From JBNKEI01 sp050288705 (GTDB lineage Bacteria; Myxococcota; Myxococcia; Myxococcales; UBA5297), in contig JBNKEI010000156.1 of assembly GCA_050288705.1 (NCBI GenBank), positions 9,722 to 73,721 of the forward strand: a DNA stretch of 64,000 bases, in the 5' to 3' direction. The notes below the pieces were generated by a model. That model was not told the origin of the DNA. It was given only the letters and a program-made list of their open reading frames with translations, and did no database searches. Positions within the stretch are counted from its first letter, which is position 1. Every line of letters begins with the position of its first letter. Position numbers and translations under genes: made by a program. Below are positions 26,941 to 36,054 of this stretch, one piece after another.

Positions 26941-27687
26941 ATGAGTTTTTTTGATATTTATCCGGCTATCGATATTCGACACGGACAGGTGGTGCGGTTG
27001 GAAGAAGGAGATCCTAACCGCCAAACTGTTTTCGGTAATGACCCGGTGTTAGTTGCCCAGCGTTGGGCTTCATATCAACCCCAGTGGCTGCATGTGGTCA
27101 ATTTGGATGGTGCGTTTGGAGAAAATTCTTCGACCACTGATTGGAAAACTGTACTGCCGCAATTGTGTCAATTAGTTCCCCGGGTGCAATTGGGTGGAGG
27201 AATTCGTTCGCTAGAAGCTATTGAAGCTGCACTATCTTATGGCGTTACTCGAGTAGTGCTAGGCACCGTGGTGGTAGAGAATCCTTCCTTGGCGGAGAAG
27301 GCGATCTTGCGCTTTGGCACGTCTGCGATAGCCATTGGATTAGACACTCGCGAAGGAAAAGTGCAGGTTCATGGCTGGAAATCAGACGGAGGTATCTCGG
27401 CGATTGAGTTAGCCCGTAAAGTGAAGGACTACGGGGCGCAGGTAGTGGTACATACAGATATTTCAAGGGATGGTTTATTAACCGGAGTAAATGAGCAAGC
27501 TTCTGCAGAATTGGCTCAAGCTAGTGGAATGCAGGTGATTGTATCGGGCGGGGTAGCAGGGTTAGAAGATATTCGCCGGTCTTGCCAAGTGGCTGAGCGA
27601 GGGGTGATAGGGGTTATTGCGGGTCGGGCTTTATACCAAAATAAGCTTGACCTTTCGGAAGCTCTTCAATTGGCAACACCATCGTAG
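26941..27687 (+). CDS. hisA: Phosphoribosylformimino-5-aminoimidazole carboxamide ribotide isomerase
   Basis: 248 residues, (beta-alpha)8 barrel. The N-terminal catalytic Asp is in YPAIDIRHGQVVRL, the first phosphate-binding half is LGGGIRSLEAIEAAL, and the second half has VVVHTDISRDGLLTG with the second catalytic Asp and IVSGGVAGLEDI. It performs the Amadori isomerisation before HisF. GAGGAAT lies ahead of the ATG. It precedes hisF with a 16-base gap to the preferred hisF start. Confidence 0.95.
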   Translation: MSFFDIYPAIDIRHGQVVRLEEGDPNRQTVFGNDPVLVAQRWASYQPQWLHVVNLDGAFGENSSTTDWKTVLPQLCQLVPRVQLGGGIRSLEAIEAALSYGVTRVVLGTVVVENPSLAEKAILRFGTSAIAIGLDTREGKVQVHGWKSDGGISAIELARKVKDYGAQVVVHTDISRDGLLTGVNEQASAELAQASGMQVIVSGGVAGLEDIRRSCQVAERGVIGVIAGRALYQNKLDLSEALQLATPS

Positions 27688-27703
27688 GAAATGGACCGAA
27701 AGA

Positions 27704-28498
27704 ATGCTAGCTAAACGAGTTGTTCCTTGTCTGGATGTAGATTGTGGACGGGTGGTCAAGGGTGTAAATTTTGTCGGACTGCGCGATGCTGGCGATCCAG
27801 TGGAGCAGGCGCGGATCTATGAGAACGAAAGTGCAGACGAGCTAGTATTTCTTGATATTACTGCTACTTCTGATCGGCGGCAGACGGCTGCCGAGCTGGC
27901 AAGACGAGTAGCTGATGAGGTGTTTATTCCTTTTACCATTGGTGGAGGAATTCGTACTGCCGAGGATGCATGTACCCTAATTCGAGCAGGGGCAGACAAA
28001 ATAAGCATCAATTCCCAAGCAGTGCAGACCCCAGAGTTGATTTCGGAGGTAGCATCTAGTTTGGGGATTCAGGCGGTGGTAGTAGCCATTGACGCCAAGC
28101 GACTTCCTGCTTGTCCGGGCGAGCCTACTCGCTGGCAGGTGTATGTTGCTGGCGGACGAAAACCGACAGGAATTGACGCTTTAGAGTGGGCTAAAGAAGT
28201 GTCAGAAAGAGGGGCGGGAGAAATTCTTCTTACCAGTATGGATGCCGATGGGACCCAAGCCGGCTACGACCTAGAGTTGACTCGGGCAATTGCCGATGCA
28301 GTTGACATTCCAGTCATTGCTTCTGGAGGAGCTGGCTGCGAAGAACACTTTGCTCAAGCTTTTACTGAAGGGCATGCCAGTGCGGCTTTAGCGGCGTCTT
28401 TGTTTCATTTTCGACAACTAAGTGTGCCTCAAGTTAAAAATTACTTGCAGCGGCAGGGTATTCCGGTGAGGCCCGTAGTAAAGGCGGGGGAGGAGTAA
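27704..28498 (+). CDS. hisF: Imidazole glycerol phosphate synthase, cyclase subunit
   Basis: 264 residues from the ATG at 27704, which begins LAKRVVPCLDVDCGRVVKGVNF, the standard HisF start. A longer frame back into hisA exists but is not needed. Catalytic aspartates are in CLDVD and LLTSMDADGTQAGYD. Phosphate sites are TIGGGIRTAEDA and IASGGAGCEEH. It closes the imidazole ring with ammonia from HisH and releases AICAR to purine synthesis. The stop is three bases before hisIE. Confidence 0.95.
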   Translation: MLAKRVVPCLDVDCGRVVKGVNFVGLRDAGDPVEQARIYENESADELVFLDITATSDRRQTAAELARRVADEVFIPFTIGGGIRTAEDACTLIRAGADKISINSQAVQTPELISEVASSLGIQAVVVAIDAKRLPACPGEPTRWQVYVAGGRKPTGIDALEWAKEVSERGAGEILLTSMDADGTQAGYDLELTRAIADAVDIPVIASGGAGCEEHFAQAFTEGHASAALAASLFHFRQLSVPQVKNYLQRQGIPVRPVVKAGEE

Positions 28499-28501
28499 TT
28501 C

Positions 28502-29155
28502 ATGAATGCGCAATCGCAAAACACGAAAGATCAAAAATCGCACCCCCGTTTCAATGAGCAAGGTTTAGTTCCCGCCATTGCCCAAGATATGTGCACCGGA
28601 AAGGTGCTTATGCTAGCGTGGATGAATGAGCAGGCATGGCAACTTACTCAAGAGACAGGAGAGGCTCATTTTTGGAGCCGTAGTCGCAATTCCCTATGGC
28701 GCAAAGGAGAGACTTCTGGAAATTTGCTAAAGGTAATAGAAATCATACTTGATTGCGATGCAGACACTGTGCTCTTGAAGGTTGAAGCACAGGGACCGGC
28801 TTGTCATACTGGCGAATACAGTTGTTTTTTTAACCCTGTGCAGAAATCAACGGTAAGTAATGATTATTCCGACTTGTCGTCGATTCTATGTGAATTATAT
28901 AAAACAATTGGGCGGCGCAAAGGAGCCTCTTCTTCCGAATCATATACCGCGCGTCTTTTTTCTGAGGGAATGGAAAGAATCTCTAAAAAAGTAGGAGAAG
29001 AGGCTGCGGAAGTAATAGTAGCTGCTTTAGCTCAAACTGACGAACGTGTAATTTCTGAAAGTGCCGATCTTCTGTATCACCTGCTAGTATTATTATCAGC
29101 TCGTGAGATACCTTTGGGATTAATAGCTAGGGAGTTGGAGCGTAGACATAGATAA
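28502..29155 (+). CDS. hisI: Bifunctional phosphoribosyl-AMP cyclohydrolase / phosphoribosyl-ATP pyrophosphatase
   Basis: 217 residues, a HisIE fusion as in many bacteria. The HisI part (about 1-115) has VLMLAWMNEQAW, WSRSRNSLWRKGETSGN and the metal-binding stretches DCDAD and ACHTGEYSC. The HisE part (about 125-217) has GMERISKKVGEEAAEVIVAA and ESADLLYHLLVLL, the all-alpha NTP pyrophosphatase motifs. It catalyses steps two and three of the pathway. GGAGGAG overlaps the hisF end. It is the last his gene; the trehalose gene starts 35 bases on, perhaps by read-through. Confidence 0.95.
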   Translation: MNAQSQNTKDQKSHPRFNEQGLVPAIAQDMCTGKVLMLAWMNEQAWQLTQETGEAHFWSRSRNSLWRKGETSGNLLKVIEIILDCDADTVLLKVEAQGPACHTGEYSCFFNPVQKSTVSNDYSDLSSILCELYKTIGRRKGASSSESYTARLFSEGMERISKKVGEEAAEVIVAALAQTDERVISESADLLYHLLVLLSAREIPLGLIARELERRHR

Positions 29156-29190
29156 AAAAGCCAAAGTAAACATTATAAATGGGGAGAGCC

Positions 29191-31398
29191 ATGAAACATC
29201 ACATTATTGTTTCTAATCGTATGCCCATTTCTTTTTCGATGAAGGACGGAAAGATGGTGGCAACTCCTAGTCAAGGGGGGTTGGCAACAGGATTAAGGGG
29301 GTTGCACGCAAAATCAAAAGGATTGTGGGTAGGATGGCCGGGAGGCGTAGAAGGTTTATCACAATCTCAAAAAACTGAATTAGAACATAAATTAGAAGAA
29401 TTAGGTGCTGCCCCGGTATATTTAACTGAAGAAGAATTGGATGGTTATTATCGAGCTTTTTCCAATGGAGTTTTGTGGCCACTATTTCATTATCAAATTG
29501 AGCGTATTCCCTATCATCAGCAACATTGGGAAATGTTCTATGCAGTTAATCGTCGTTTTGCGGATACGGTCTGTGACCATTATCGTCCCGGCGATTTGAT
29601 ATGGATACATGACTACCAGCTCGCTCTAGTTCCTCAAATGATTCGTGAGCGAATTCCGGAAGCTAGTATTGGTTTCTTTTTGCATGTGCCTTTTCCGACG
29701 GTAGAGGTGTTTCGCCTGCTTCCCTGGAGAGACCAAATACTGCAAGGAATTTTAGGAGCGGACATTATCGGATTTCATACTTTTTCGTATGTTAGACAAT
29801 TTATCAATTCATTAATTCATGCCCTTGGGTTGATGCCTTCTGCCGACCGAATGGTTTTCCAGGGGAGAAGTATACGCTTTTGGGCGTATCCTATGGGGGT
29901 AGACGCGAAAGTTTTTGACCGTTTAGCTCGTGAAGAGAAGGCAATTGAAGATGCTAAAAAATATCGCCAAGAGAATAACGATCATCGCATTCTATTAGGT
30001 ATTGACCGGCTGGATTATACTAAAGGGATTCCACGTCGGTTGTTGGCAATTGAAAAACTATTGGAAAGAGAATCAAAATTTAGGGGAAGCTTGCGTTACG
30101 TACAAATTTCGGTTCCTTCGCGAGTAGATGTCCCCCAGTACGAAGTATTCGCCGGAGAAGTTCAACAACTTGTCGGTAGAATTAATGGGCGATTTTCCAC
30201 TCCTTCTTCGGTACCAATACATTTTATCCATCGAGGTTTTACTCAGCCAGAATTGGTGGGGTTGTATTTGGCGGCTGACGCAATGCTGGTAACCCCACTA
30301 AGAGATGGCATGAATTTGGTAGCCAAGGAATTCGTAGCTAGTCGGGCGGACGAAGATGGAGTATTAGTCTTGAGTGAGTTCGCTGGCGCTGCTTCGGAAA
30401 TGGGAGAAGCAGTTTTAGTAAACCCCTATGACATAGATGGAACTGCTGACGCAATTGCCAGGGCCTTGGAAATGCCTCGGCGTGAACGGCAAGCGCGAAT
30501 TCGAGCGCTGAGAGAGCGAGTGTTTCGTAACGATGTCCATCGGTGGGCTGAAAACTTTATGGATGATTTAGGAAAGAAACCGCGAATGGTACACGACATT
30601 TCTCCTTCCCCCGTTTTGGCGCATGATGAATTTCTTGCTGCTATTCGCAATGCTTCTAATGTTGCCTGGCTACTCGATTACGATGGAACATTGGCTCCTT
30701 TTGCAAGGCGACCGGAATTAGCCGAGCCTGACGAGGAATTGCGGCAAATTCTGGCCACCGTTGCTCAGTTGCCGGGAATGCGCGTGGACATTGTTAGTGG
30801 TCGGCAAAGGGATTTGCTAGCCGAGTGGATGAAAGGATTGCCAGTGGGGCTTCATTCGGAGCACGGATTATGGTCTTGGTGTCGGGGAGCCTCGGAGTGG
30901 AGCATGAATGTTCAAGTTGATTCTGCTTGGAAGGATAGTGTTCGTCCGATACTGGAAGAGTTCGCTACTCGAACTCCCGGAACCTTGGTGGAAGAAAAGA
31001 CTGCTTCTTTGGCTTGGCATTACCGCATGGCCGACGCGGAATACGGTGAATGGCAGGCACGGGAGCTAAAAATCCACCTCACTCATGCCCTAAGCAATAT
31101 GGCGGTGGAAATTCTTCCCGGCAATAAGGTTATTGAGGTCAAACCGCATGGGGTCAATAAAGGTATGGTGGTTCCTTCGTTATTAGCCGACGAGGAAGAA
31201 GCCATTATGGTTGCGATAGGCGACGACGAAACCGATGAATACCTTTTTCGTGCATTGCCGGAAAATGCTTTTTCCATATGCGTAGGAACAAGAAAAAGCT
31301 CTGCTCAATATTCTCTTCCCGATGTACGAGCGGTGCGTAAGCTTTTGCTTAAAGTTATTGAGGAAGCCAAAGCTCGGCACCAAGCTTTGGCTCAATAA
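29191..31398 (+). CDS. otsA-otsB: Fused trehalose-6-phosphate synthase / phosphatase
   Basis: 735 residues from ATG 29191, chosen because GGGGAG lies six bases upstream; an in-frame ATG at 29179 would place that site inside the gene. Residues 1-465 are the GT20 glycosyltransferase OtsA: IWIHDYQLALVPQMIR, GIDRLDYTKGIP and VTPLRDGMNLVAKEF, which joins UDP-glucose to glucose 6-phosphate. Residues about 485-735 are the HAD phosphatase OtsB: nucleophile in LLDYDGTLAPF and the metal-binding GDDETDEYLF. Together they make trehalose in one chain, a common stress protectant. All key residues are visible. Confidence 0.94.
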   Translation: MKHHIIVSNRMPISFSMKDGKMVATPSQGGLATGLRGLHAKSKGLWVGWPGGVEGLSQSQKTELEHKLEELGAAPVYLTEEELDGYYRAFSNGVLWPLFHYQIERIPYHQQHWEMFYAVNRRFADTVCDHYRPGDLIWIHDYQLALVPQMIRERIPEASIGFFLHVPFPTVEVFRLLPWRDQILQGILGADIIGFHTFSYVRQFINSLIHALGLMPSADRMVFQGRSIRFWAYPMGVDAKVFDRLAREEKAIEDAKKYRQENNDHRILLGIDRLDYTKGIPRRLLAIEKLLERESKFRGSLRYVQISVPSRVDVPQYEVFAGEVQQLVGRINGRFSTPSSVPIHFIHRGFTQPELVGLYLAADAMLVTPLRDGMNLVAKEFVASRADEDGVLVLSEFAGAASEMGEAVLVNPYDIDGTADAIARALEMPRRERQARIRALRERVFRNDVHRWAENFMDDLGKKPRMVHDISPSPVLAHDEFLAAIRNASNVAWLLDYDGTLAPFARRPELAEPDEELRQILATVAQLPGMRVDIVSGRQRDLLAEWMKGLPVGLHSEHGLWSWCRGASEWSMNVQVDSAWKDSVRPILEEFATRTPGTLVEEKTASLAWHYRMADAEYGEWQARELKIHLTHALSNMAVEILPGNKVIEVKPHGVNKGMVVPSLLADEEEAIMVAIGDDETDEYLFRALPENAFSICVGTRKSSAQYSLPDVRAVRKLLLKVIEEAKARHQALAQ
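31365..31392. repeat. Perfect 10-bp inverted repeat at the convergent end of otsA-otsB
   Basis: Arms agccaaagct (31365-31374) and agctttggct (31383-31392) are separated by eight bases, within the last codons of the trehalose gene and next to the convergent ManA-phosphohexomutase stop. It would form a stable hairpin on either transcript. No proper T-tract follows on either strand (only short A/T stretches), so a transcription end signal is possible but not proven. Confidence 0.5.
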
Positions 31399-31418
31399 AA
31401 ATGGCTAGGCAATGGAAC

Positions 31419-34313
31419 CTAGTGGGAGCTTTGCTGGAGTAATAGTCTACGCAAAATCCCATCGGGTTCGGCGAGAGCGTCGGCTACAATCGCTTCGGCA
31501 CGGGAAGCGGTGTCTGCCACCGCATATATGCGAAGCTGCGGTGCATTGCCCGAGGGACGAATGTGAGCAATATCTCCTCCGGTGAAATGCAGGCGAATAC
31601 CATCGAGAATGTCGATTTCATTGAGACGACCAAAGCCGCGCGCTGAAGAAAAGTGACTTTCTAAGTCTGAACGCAGTGTGAAGAGACGGTGTGCGATCGC
31701 TGGCTCAATTGGGTGCCTTTTTCCGTCCCGGGTGTGCAGAATAATCTCATCGGCATCGAAATGGGCTCTGCGCAGATTAATATCACCCAGTCCGAAACGT
31801 TCGAGAAGCGCACGGCTAGCTAGCGGATCGACAGCGTCTAAGAGCCCGGACCGGCTGTAGCGCTCGGGTAGACGTGCGAAAAGTTCCACTATTCCAATTT
31901 TTTCACGATGTGCAGCATGCAGGGCTGCAACTAATGGCAAGGTGGCGTCCCTGGTAGGAAGAGGGCTTAATCGTCCAGCGGGAGTCTCTATTGCCGTTCC
32001 TAAAAGAAAACCGCCGTTTGCTTCCCATCCCATACGTCGCTGGCCGCTAAGTGTGGCCATCTCAGCAATTACCCATGGCGAGCCAATACGTGTGCGAGTA
32101 ACTGCTATACCATGGGCCCCAAAATGCTGGTCGATGGCATCATTCGAACTCACCGGTATCACTATGCAGTCGGCGCCAAGATACTCGGCAACCACCGCAC
32201 CCAATATGTCACCACCAAAAAAGCGTACCTTCCTCTGGTGGTCAAAGCCGAGAAGCATCGGGCGATCGCTATCGCCATCGGTGGAAACCAAGGCATCTAG
32301 ACGACCGACTTGCCTAGTCAAAATATCAGCAAGCGTCTGTAGCTCTTGCAGGCGTTCGGCGGCGATAGCCTCGGTATCAATGGCCATGAACCTTTCAGAA
32401 CGGCCAATGGTATGTACTTCCGCACCGAGTGAACGCAAAATGTCGGTTATTAGATCACGTCCTACTGCCGAATGCTCGTAAAGAGCAATGCGCAGTCCTT
32501 TTAATGCATCTGCTGGGAAGGCATCAAGGTAACGCTGGCGGTAGAGCTCGGCCGCCTCCTCAGATAGATCTGGCAACCCCGCTACCGCCGAAGTAAAGGC
32601 TCCCTTATCACTGAACAGCGAGCTGTTTTGTTCACGGCCATATTCTCGAACGCGAACTCTGGCAACTGCTTCCAGTATAGGTGCTTCGTCACTTTTTAAG
32701 ACTTCGCCACTGGGCTTATTAAACTTGATGCCATTACGATCAAACGGAATGTGGCTTCCGGTGACCATGACGCTGGGCCATCTCTTTTGAAAGGCAAAGT
32801 GGGCAAGTGCTGGTGAGGGAATGCGGCCGCAATAAACCACCGTAAATCCAGAGTCAGTGATCGCTTTAGCAACCGCCAACAAGATGCGGGCAGTGCTCGG
32901 ACGCAAATCTCCCGCAATCGCTACGGGCATGCCATAGACAGCTTCACCGTTCGAAAGTAGATAGTCTAAGAAACCACAAGTATTTATATAAGTTTCGAGA
33001 TCGGTAATGTCGTCAACTAATCCCCTCAAACCACTCGTTCCAAAAGCAAGTGCGTTCTGGTCGCGGCCACGAAAGCTAGAAACCTGCTGCGGTTCGTTGG
33101 GCGTGGAAGCTACAAATATCTGGGCGTCTTGGCTAGCCTGGAGGGTATAAGTTGTGCCTGAGGGAATAAGGCAAGCCTGCCCTTGCTCTAATTGCAGATC
33201 TGTTCCATTGCAAGTCATAATCACCTGGTTGTTTGACTGGACAACTACTGTTTCTGGCCCGTTAGAGTGACGGGTGACTAATTGTGATGGCAGCATGGTG
33301 ACGCGGCGCAAATCGAGCTCTTCGGTGGGAAGCGGATAGATAGCCTCCCCGCTAGCAGCATTCTGAATGGGCGAGAGCTTTGGCGATGCACCTGCATCAA
33401 AACGAACAATTTGCAACAGTTCTGCAGTGTTAACGTGCTTGGAGGTGAGCCCGGCTCTCAGCACATTGTCGGAGTTCGCCATCATTTCTAGGCCAGCGCC
33501 CTTAAGGTAGGCGTGCGGAACACCTGGTGGTATAAATATGGCTTCTCCTGGTTGCAAGGTTACTAGCTCTAGTAGAAAAACGAAAATCAAGCCCCGGTCT
33601 ACGGTTTTGCCAACAGATAACTCTCGATGAGCTTGCAAAACCCAGTAGGCAGGTTGAATTGGCAAAAAGGGGCGCTGTTCATTTTCTGCTTCTAGGCGAT
33701 TAACAAGGGTGAAAAGACGTTCTTCTACCTGTTTGTCTGGAAGCGCAAAGTAGGCTTCGAGTAGCAAGCGCAGTCCTGCTGGATCAGGACGAATTTCTGG
33801 AAGAAGTCCCACCAATTCTGGCGCCTGTCCCAGAGCTTTGGCTAATTCGTTACCATGGCGAAAGCCAACTAGTGCATGGAACTCTGTCCAAGCGACCAGA
33901 ATTTCTGGCTTGTGGTTAGAATCACGGTAAGCACGTTGATGCTCGTTAAGCGCTATTCCCATTTTCTCTTCGCGTGCATATCCTTCGGCTGCTTGCATAC
34001 GGCTGGGATGCACTTGGATAGAAAGTGGTTTCGCACAAGCCAAAATTTTCAGCAAATAGGGAAGGTTACTGTGGCGCAAAGCCAAATTACTTCCCAGAAA
34101 GGTGCTTTTAGTGTCCCTGATTAGTTCGTTCAAGGGCAGTTCATTGGCGCCAAGTTTTGTGTATGCCGGTGCAGAAGGGTGATCTCCAAACCAGGCTTCC
34201 GCCCATGGCGTGCCGTCTTCGGGAATTTTGAAAAGTTGCGGAAGATAGCTGGGATCTCCCCAGGCGTATCGTTGAATGCTCGGGCTAATTAGAACCGGCA
34301 TCGGTAATTCCAT
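31419..34313 (-). CDS. manA: Fused mannose-6-phosphate isomerase - phosphohexomutase
   Basis: 964 residues from the ATG at 34313, which has AGGGAG upstream; a TTG six codons earlier is less likely. Residues 1-400 are type I ManA: IQRYAWGDPSYLPQL, zinc-site SIQVHPSR and HKPEILVA, then PGEAIFIPPGVPHAYLKG. Residues about 405-964 form an alpha-D-phosphohexomutase: FGTSGLRG, phosphoserine loop VTGSHIPFDRNGIKF, Mg site DGDSDR and substrate loop EANGG. The fusion would link fructose 6-phosphate, mannose 6-phosphate and hexose 1-phosphate for glycan precursors. Whether the mutase prefers mannose or glucose is unclear. It is convergent with the trehalose gene. Confidence 0.9.
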   Translation of the reverse strand: MELPMPVLISPSIQRYAWGDPSYLPQLFKIPEDGTPWAEAWFGDHPSAPAYTKLGANELPLNELIRDTKSTFLGSNLALRHSNLPYLLKILACAKPLSIQVHPSRMQAAEGYAREEKMGIALNEHQRAYRDSNHKPEILVAWTEFHALVGFRHGNELAKALGQAPELVGLLPEIRPDPAGLRLLLEAYFALPDKQVEERLFTLVNRLEAENEQRPFLPIQPAYWVLQAHRELSVGKTVDRGLIFVFLLELVTLQPGEAIFIPPGVPHAYLKGAGLEMMANSDNVLRAGLTSKHVNTAELLQIVRFDAGASPKLSPIQNAASGEAIYPLPTEELDLRRVTMLPSQLVTRHSNGPETVVVQSNNQVIMTCNGTDLQLEQGQACLIPSGTTYTLQASQDAQIFVASTPNEPQQVSSFRGRDQNALAFGTSGLRGLVDDITDLETYINTCGFLDYLLSNGEAVYGMPVAIAGDLRPSTARILLAVAKAITDSGFTVVYCGRIPSPALAHFAFQKRWPSVMVTGSHIPFDRNGIKFNKPSGEVLKSDEAPILEAVARVRVREYGREQNSSLFSDKGAFTSAVAGLPDLSEEAAELYRQRYLDAFPADALKGLRIALYEHSAVGRDLITDILRSLGAEVHTIGRSERFMAIDTEAIAAERLQELQTLADILTRQVGRLDALVSTDGDSDRPMLLGFDHQRKVRFFGGDILGAVVAEYLGADCIVIPVSSNDAIDQHFGAHGIAVTRTRIGSPWVIAEMATLSGQRRMGWEANGGFLLGTAIETPAGRLSPLPTRDATLPLVAALHAAHREKIGIVELFARLPERYSRSGLLDAVDPLASRALLERFGLGDINLRRAHFDADEIILHTRDGKRHPIEPAIAHRLFTLRSDLESHFSSARGFGRLNEIDILDGIRLHFTGGDIAHIRPSGNAPQLRIYAVADTASRAEAIVADALAEPDGILRRLLLQQSSH

Positions 34314-34360
34314 TGATTTCTCCCTGCTCAAGTATGCGAGAAGTGCTAATGGCTAGTACT

Positions 34361-34783
34361 TCATACTCGTTGGTTGAGCTTGTCCATAGTTCTATTCAAG
34401 CGCGCTACCGATGTCGCGCACTGAATTGCACTGCGCAAAGTGTTTTTGTCCCACGGCTTGTTAGCAATGTTGACGAACAAACCGGATTGCAGCGCCTGCT
34501 GGACAGCATCAAGCTCAGCGTATCCGGTCACCATAATGATTCTCACCTCTGGCTTGATGAGCTTGGCACGCCTGGCGAACTCCACGCCATCAATGCCCGG
34601 CATAGAATAGTCGGTGACCACCACGTCTAATTTGACTGTCTCAATAATGGATAGAGCCTCGGTTGCATCGAGGACTAAACGTATTTCGAAATCTTTGTAG
34701 AACGCTCGGCGAAAGGTATCCAGATTCGCCTGTTCGTCATCAAGAACGAGTACTCGCGGCCTCTCTTCGCTTGGCTGGGTCAT
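34361..34783 (-). CDS. CheY-like response regulator receiver protein
   Basis: 140 residues, a lone receiver domain. Acidic pocket Asp15/Asp16 (VLVLDDE), phosphoacceptor Asp58 (VVVTDYSMPG), switch Thr in MVTGYAE, and Lys in ANKPWD. There is no output domain, so it acts by protein contact or as a phosphorelay intermediate. It overlaps the histidine kinase gene by four bases, so the pair are surely cognate. The tail of about 15 residues is helical. Confidence 0.9.
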   Translation of the reverse strand: MTQPSEERPRVLVLDDEQANLDTFRRAFYKDFEIRLVLDATEALSIIETVKLDVVVTDYSMPGIDGVEFARRAKLIKPEVRIIMVTGYAELDAVQQALQSGLFVNIANKPWDKNTLRSAIQCATSVARLNRTMDKLNQRV

Positions 34784-36054
34784 GATGCCGCCTTGTGGTC
34801 GTATTCATCGGGGTCTGCTCGTACGGGTAGTCGTACTACGAAACGAGAACCGTGGGTATAAGTTGTATCTAGCTTCAGTGTGCCTTGATGCCTGAGCGCT
34901 ATCTCGCGGCTAATTGATAGCCCCAAACCGGTGCCACCACCTACCCCCTTGGTGGTGAAAAACGGGTCAAAGATTTTATCAGCAATATCGGCGGGTATCC
35001 CTGGGCCGTCGTCCGTTATCTCAATAGTTATATCGCGGTTTTTATCGAGAAAAGTGCGCACATAAACCTTCCCGGTGTCACCGATGGAGTCCAAAGCGTT
35101 TTTTATCAAGTTGAAGAAAACTTGATTCAGCTCCCCTGCGTATACCCAGGTCATGGGCAACTCTGCCAGCTCAAGCTCAATAGATACCCCAGGTAGATTT
35201 TTCGGGCTCAACATTGCCGCAGTAGCTTTGATTCCGGGGGTGATGTCCGACATTTGGGCGTTGGGTTTGTCTCCGCGGATAAATGTTCGCAGATTTTCGT
35301 AGATGGTTGAGATTCGTTGCGCTGCGTCTTCTACTATTTTGAGAGCAGCATGTGAGTCGCTGAGGATGTACTGCAAGTCATGTGTCTGCTTGTAGATCTC
35401 AAATTCCTGCATCTGTGGCAGGTCAGCCAGAAGCTTGTCGACCCGTGCGAAAGCGTTGCTAATTTCGCTAAGGTATTCCCGGAGCGGATCAACGTTATTT
35501 TTGATGACGTTGATAGGGTTATTAAGTTCATGAGATAGCTGTGCAAGCAGGCGTCCTAATGCCGAAAGCTTTTCCGACTCAACCAGCATTGCCTGTGAAC
35601 GCTTGAGCTCACCTAATGCTCGAGAAAGATCATCATTGGCAGATTTAAGTAAGCGTTCGCGACTGTCAATCATTTCAACCATATGATTGAAATATTTGGA
35701 AAAATCACCCAGGAAATCGATGCGCTGACTGTAGTCTCCCTTGGTTATCTGCTGTGCTTGCCAGGCAAGGTGAAGGAGTCGCGCGTGCAGGGCCTTAAAT
35801 GGCGATGCCAGCAAGTTAGCGGTTCGGGGAGAAGCTACTGATAGCTTGCCCTGCGAAAGCGGGAGAATGAAGGCCCAAACTTCATTCATTGCGCCAATGA
35901 GGTCGTTGACTACCTCGGCGCAGTCTCGGGGCAATCCCGCTTCGTATGCCTCTGCATTTATAGTAGCTGGAGTCTTGCCCCTAAGAAGACTTGCTATTCG
36001 GTGACCAATTTCTTCTAGCAATGTTTCCATCGATAGGCATTCAACTTCTGGCAT
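34780..36054 (-). CDS. Soluble sensor histidine kinase
   Basis: 424 residues with no membrane segment. Residues 85-135 look like a HAMP-type linker (ITKGDYSQRIDFLGDFSKYFNHMVEMID), followed by a coiled coil. The dimerisation/phosphoacceptor box has His175 in LSHELNNPINVI. The ATPase domain (about 285-420) has N-box FNLIKNALDSI, DDGPGIP and GGTGLGLSIS. The N-terminal 80 residues have no recognised sensor fold; input may come from the V4R protein encoded just upstream, whose gene overlaps this start by 14 bases. Met9 is an alternative start that avoids most of this overlap. Confidence 0.9.
   Translation of the reverse strand: MPEVECLSMETLLEEIGHRIASLLRGKTPATINAEAYEAGLPRDCAEVVNDLIGAMNEVWAFILPLSQGKLSVASPRTANLLASPFKALHARLLHLAWQAQQITKGDYSQRIDFLGDFSKYFNHMVEMIDSRERLLKSANDDLSRALGELKRSQAMLVESEKLSALGRLLAQLSHELNNPINVIKNNVDPLREYLSEISNAFARVDKLLADLPQMQEFEIYKQTHDLQYILSDSHAALKIVEDAAQRISTIYENLRTFIRGDKPNAQMSDITPGIKATAAMLSPKNLPGVSIELELAELPMTWVYAGELNQVFFNLIKNALDSIGDTGKVYVRTFLDKNRDITIEITDDGPGIPADIADKIFDPFFTTKGVGGGTGLGLSISREIALRHQGTLKLDTTYTHGSRFVVRLPVRADPDEYDHKAAS

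Noticed and set aside
27617..27703. Longer N-terminus of hisF reaching into hisA
   Set aside because: The standard HisF start MLAKRVVPCLD is at 27704; the extension overlaps hisA and has no match.
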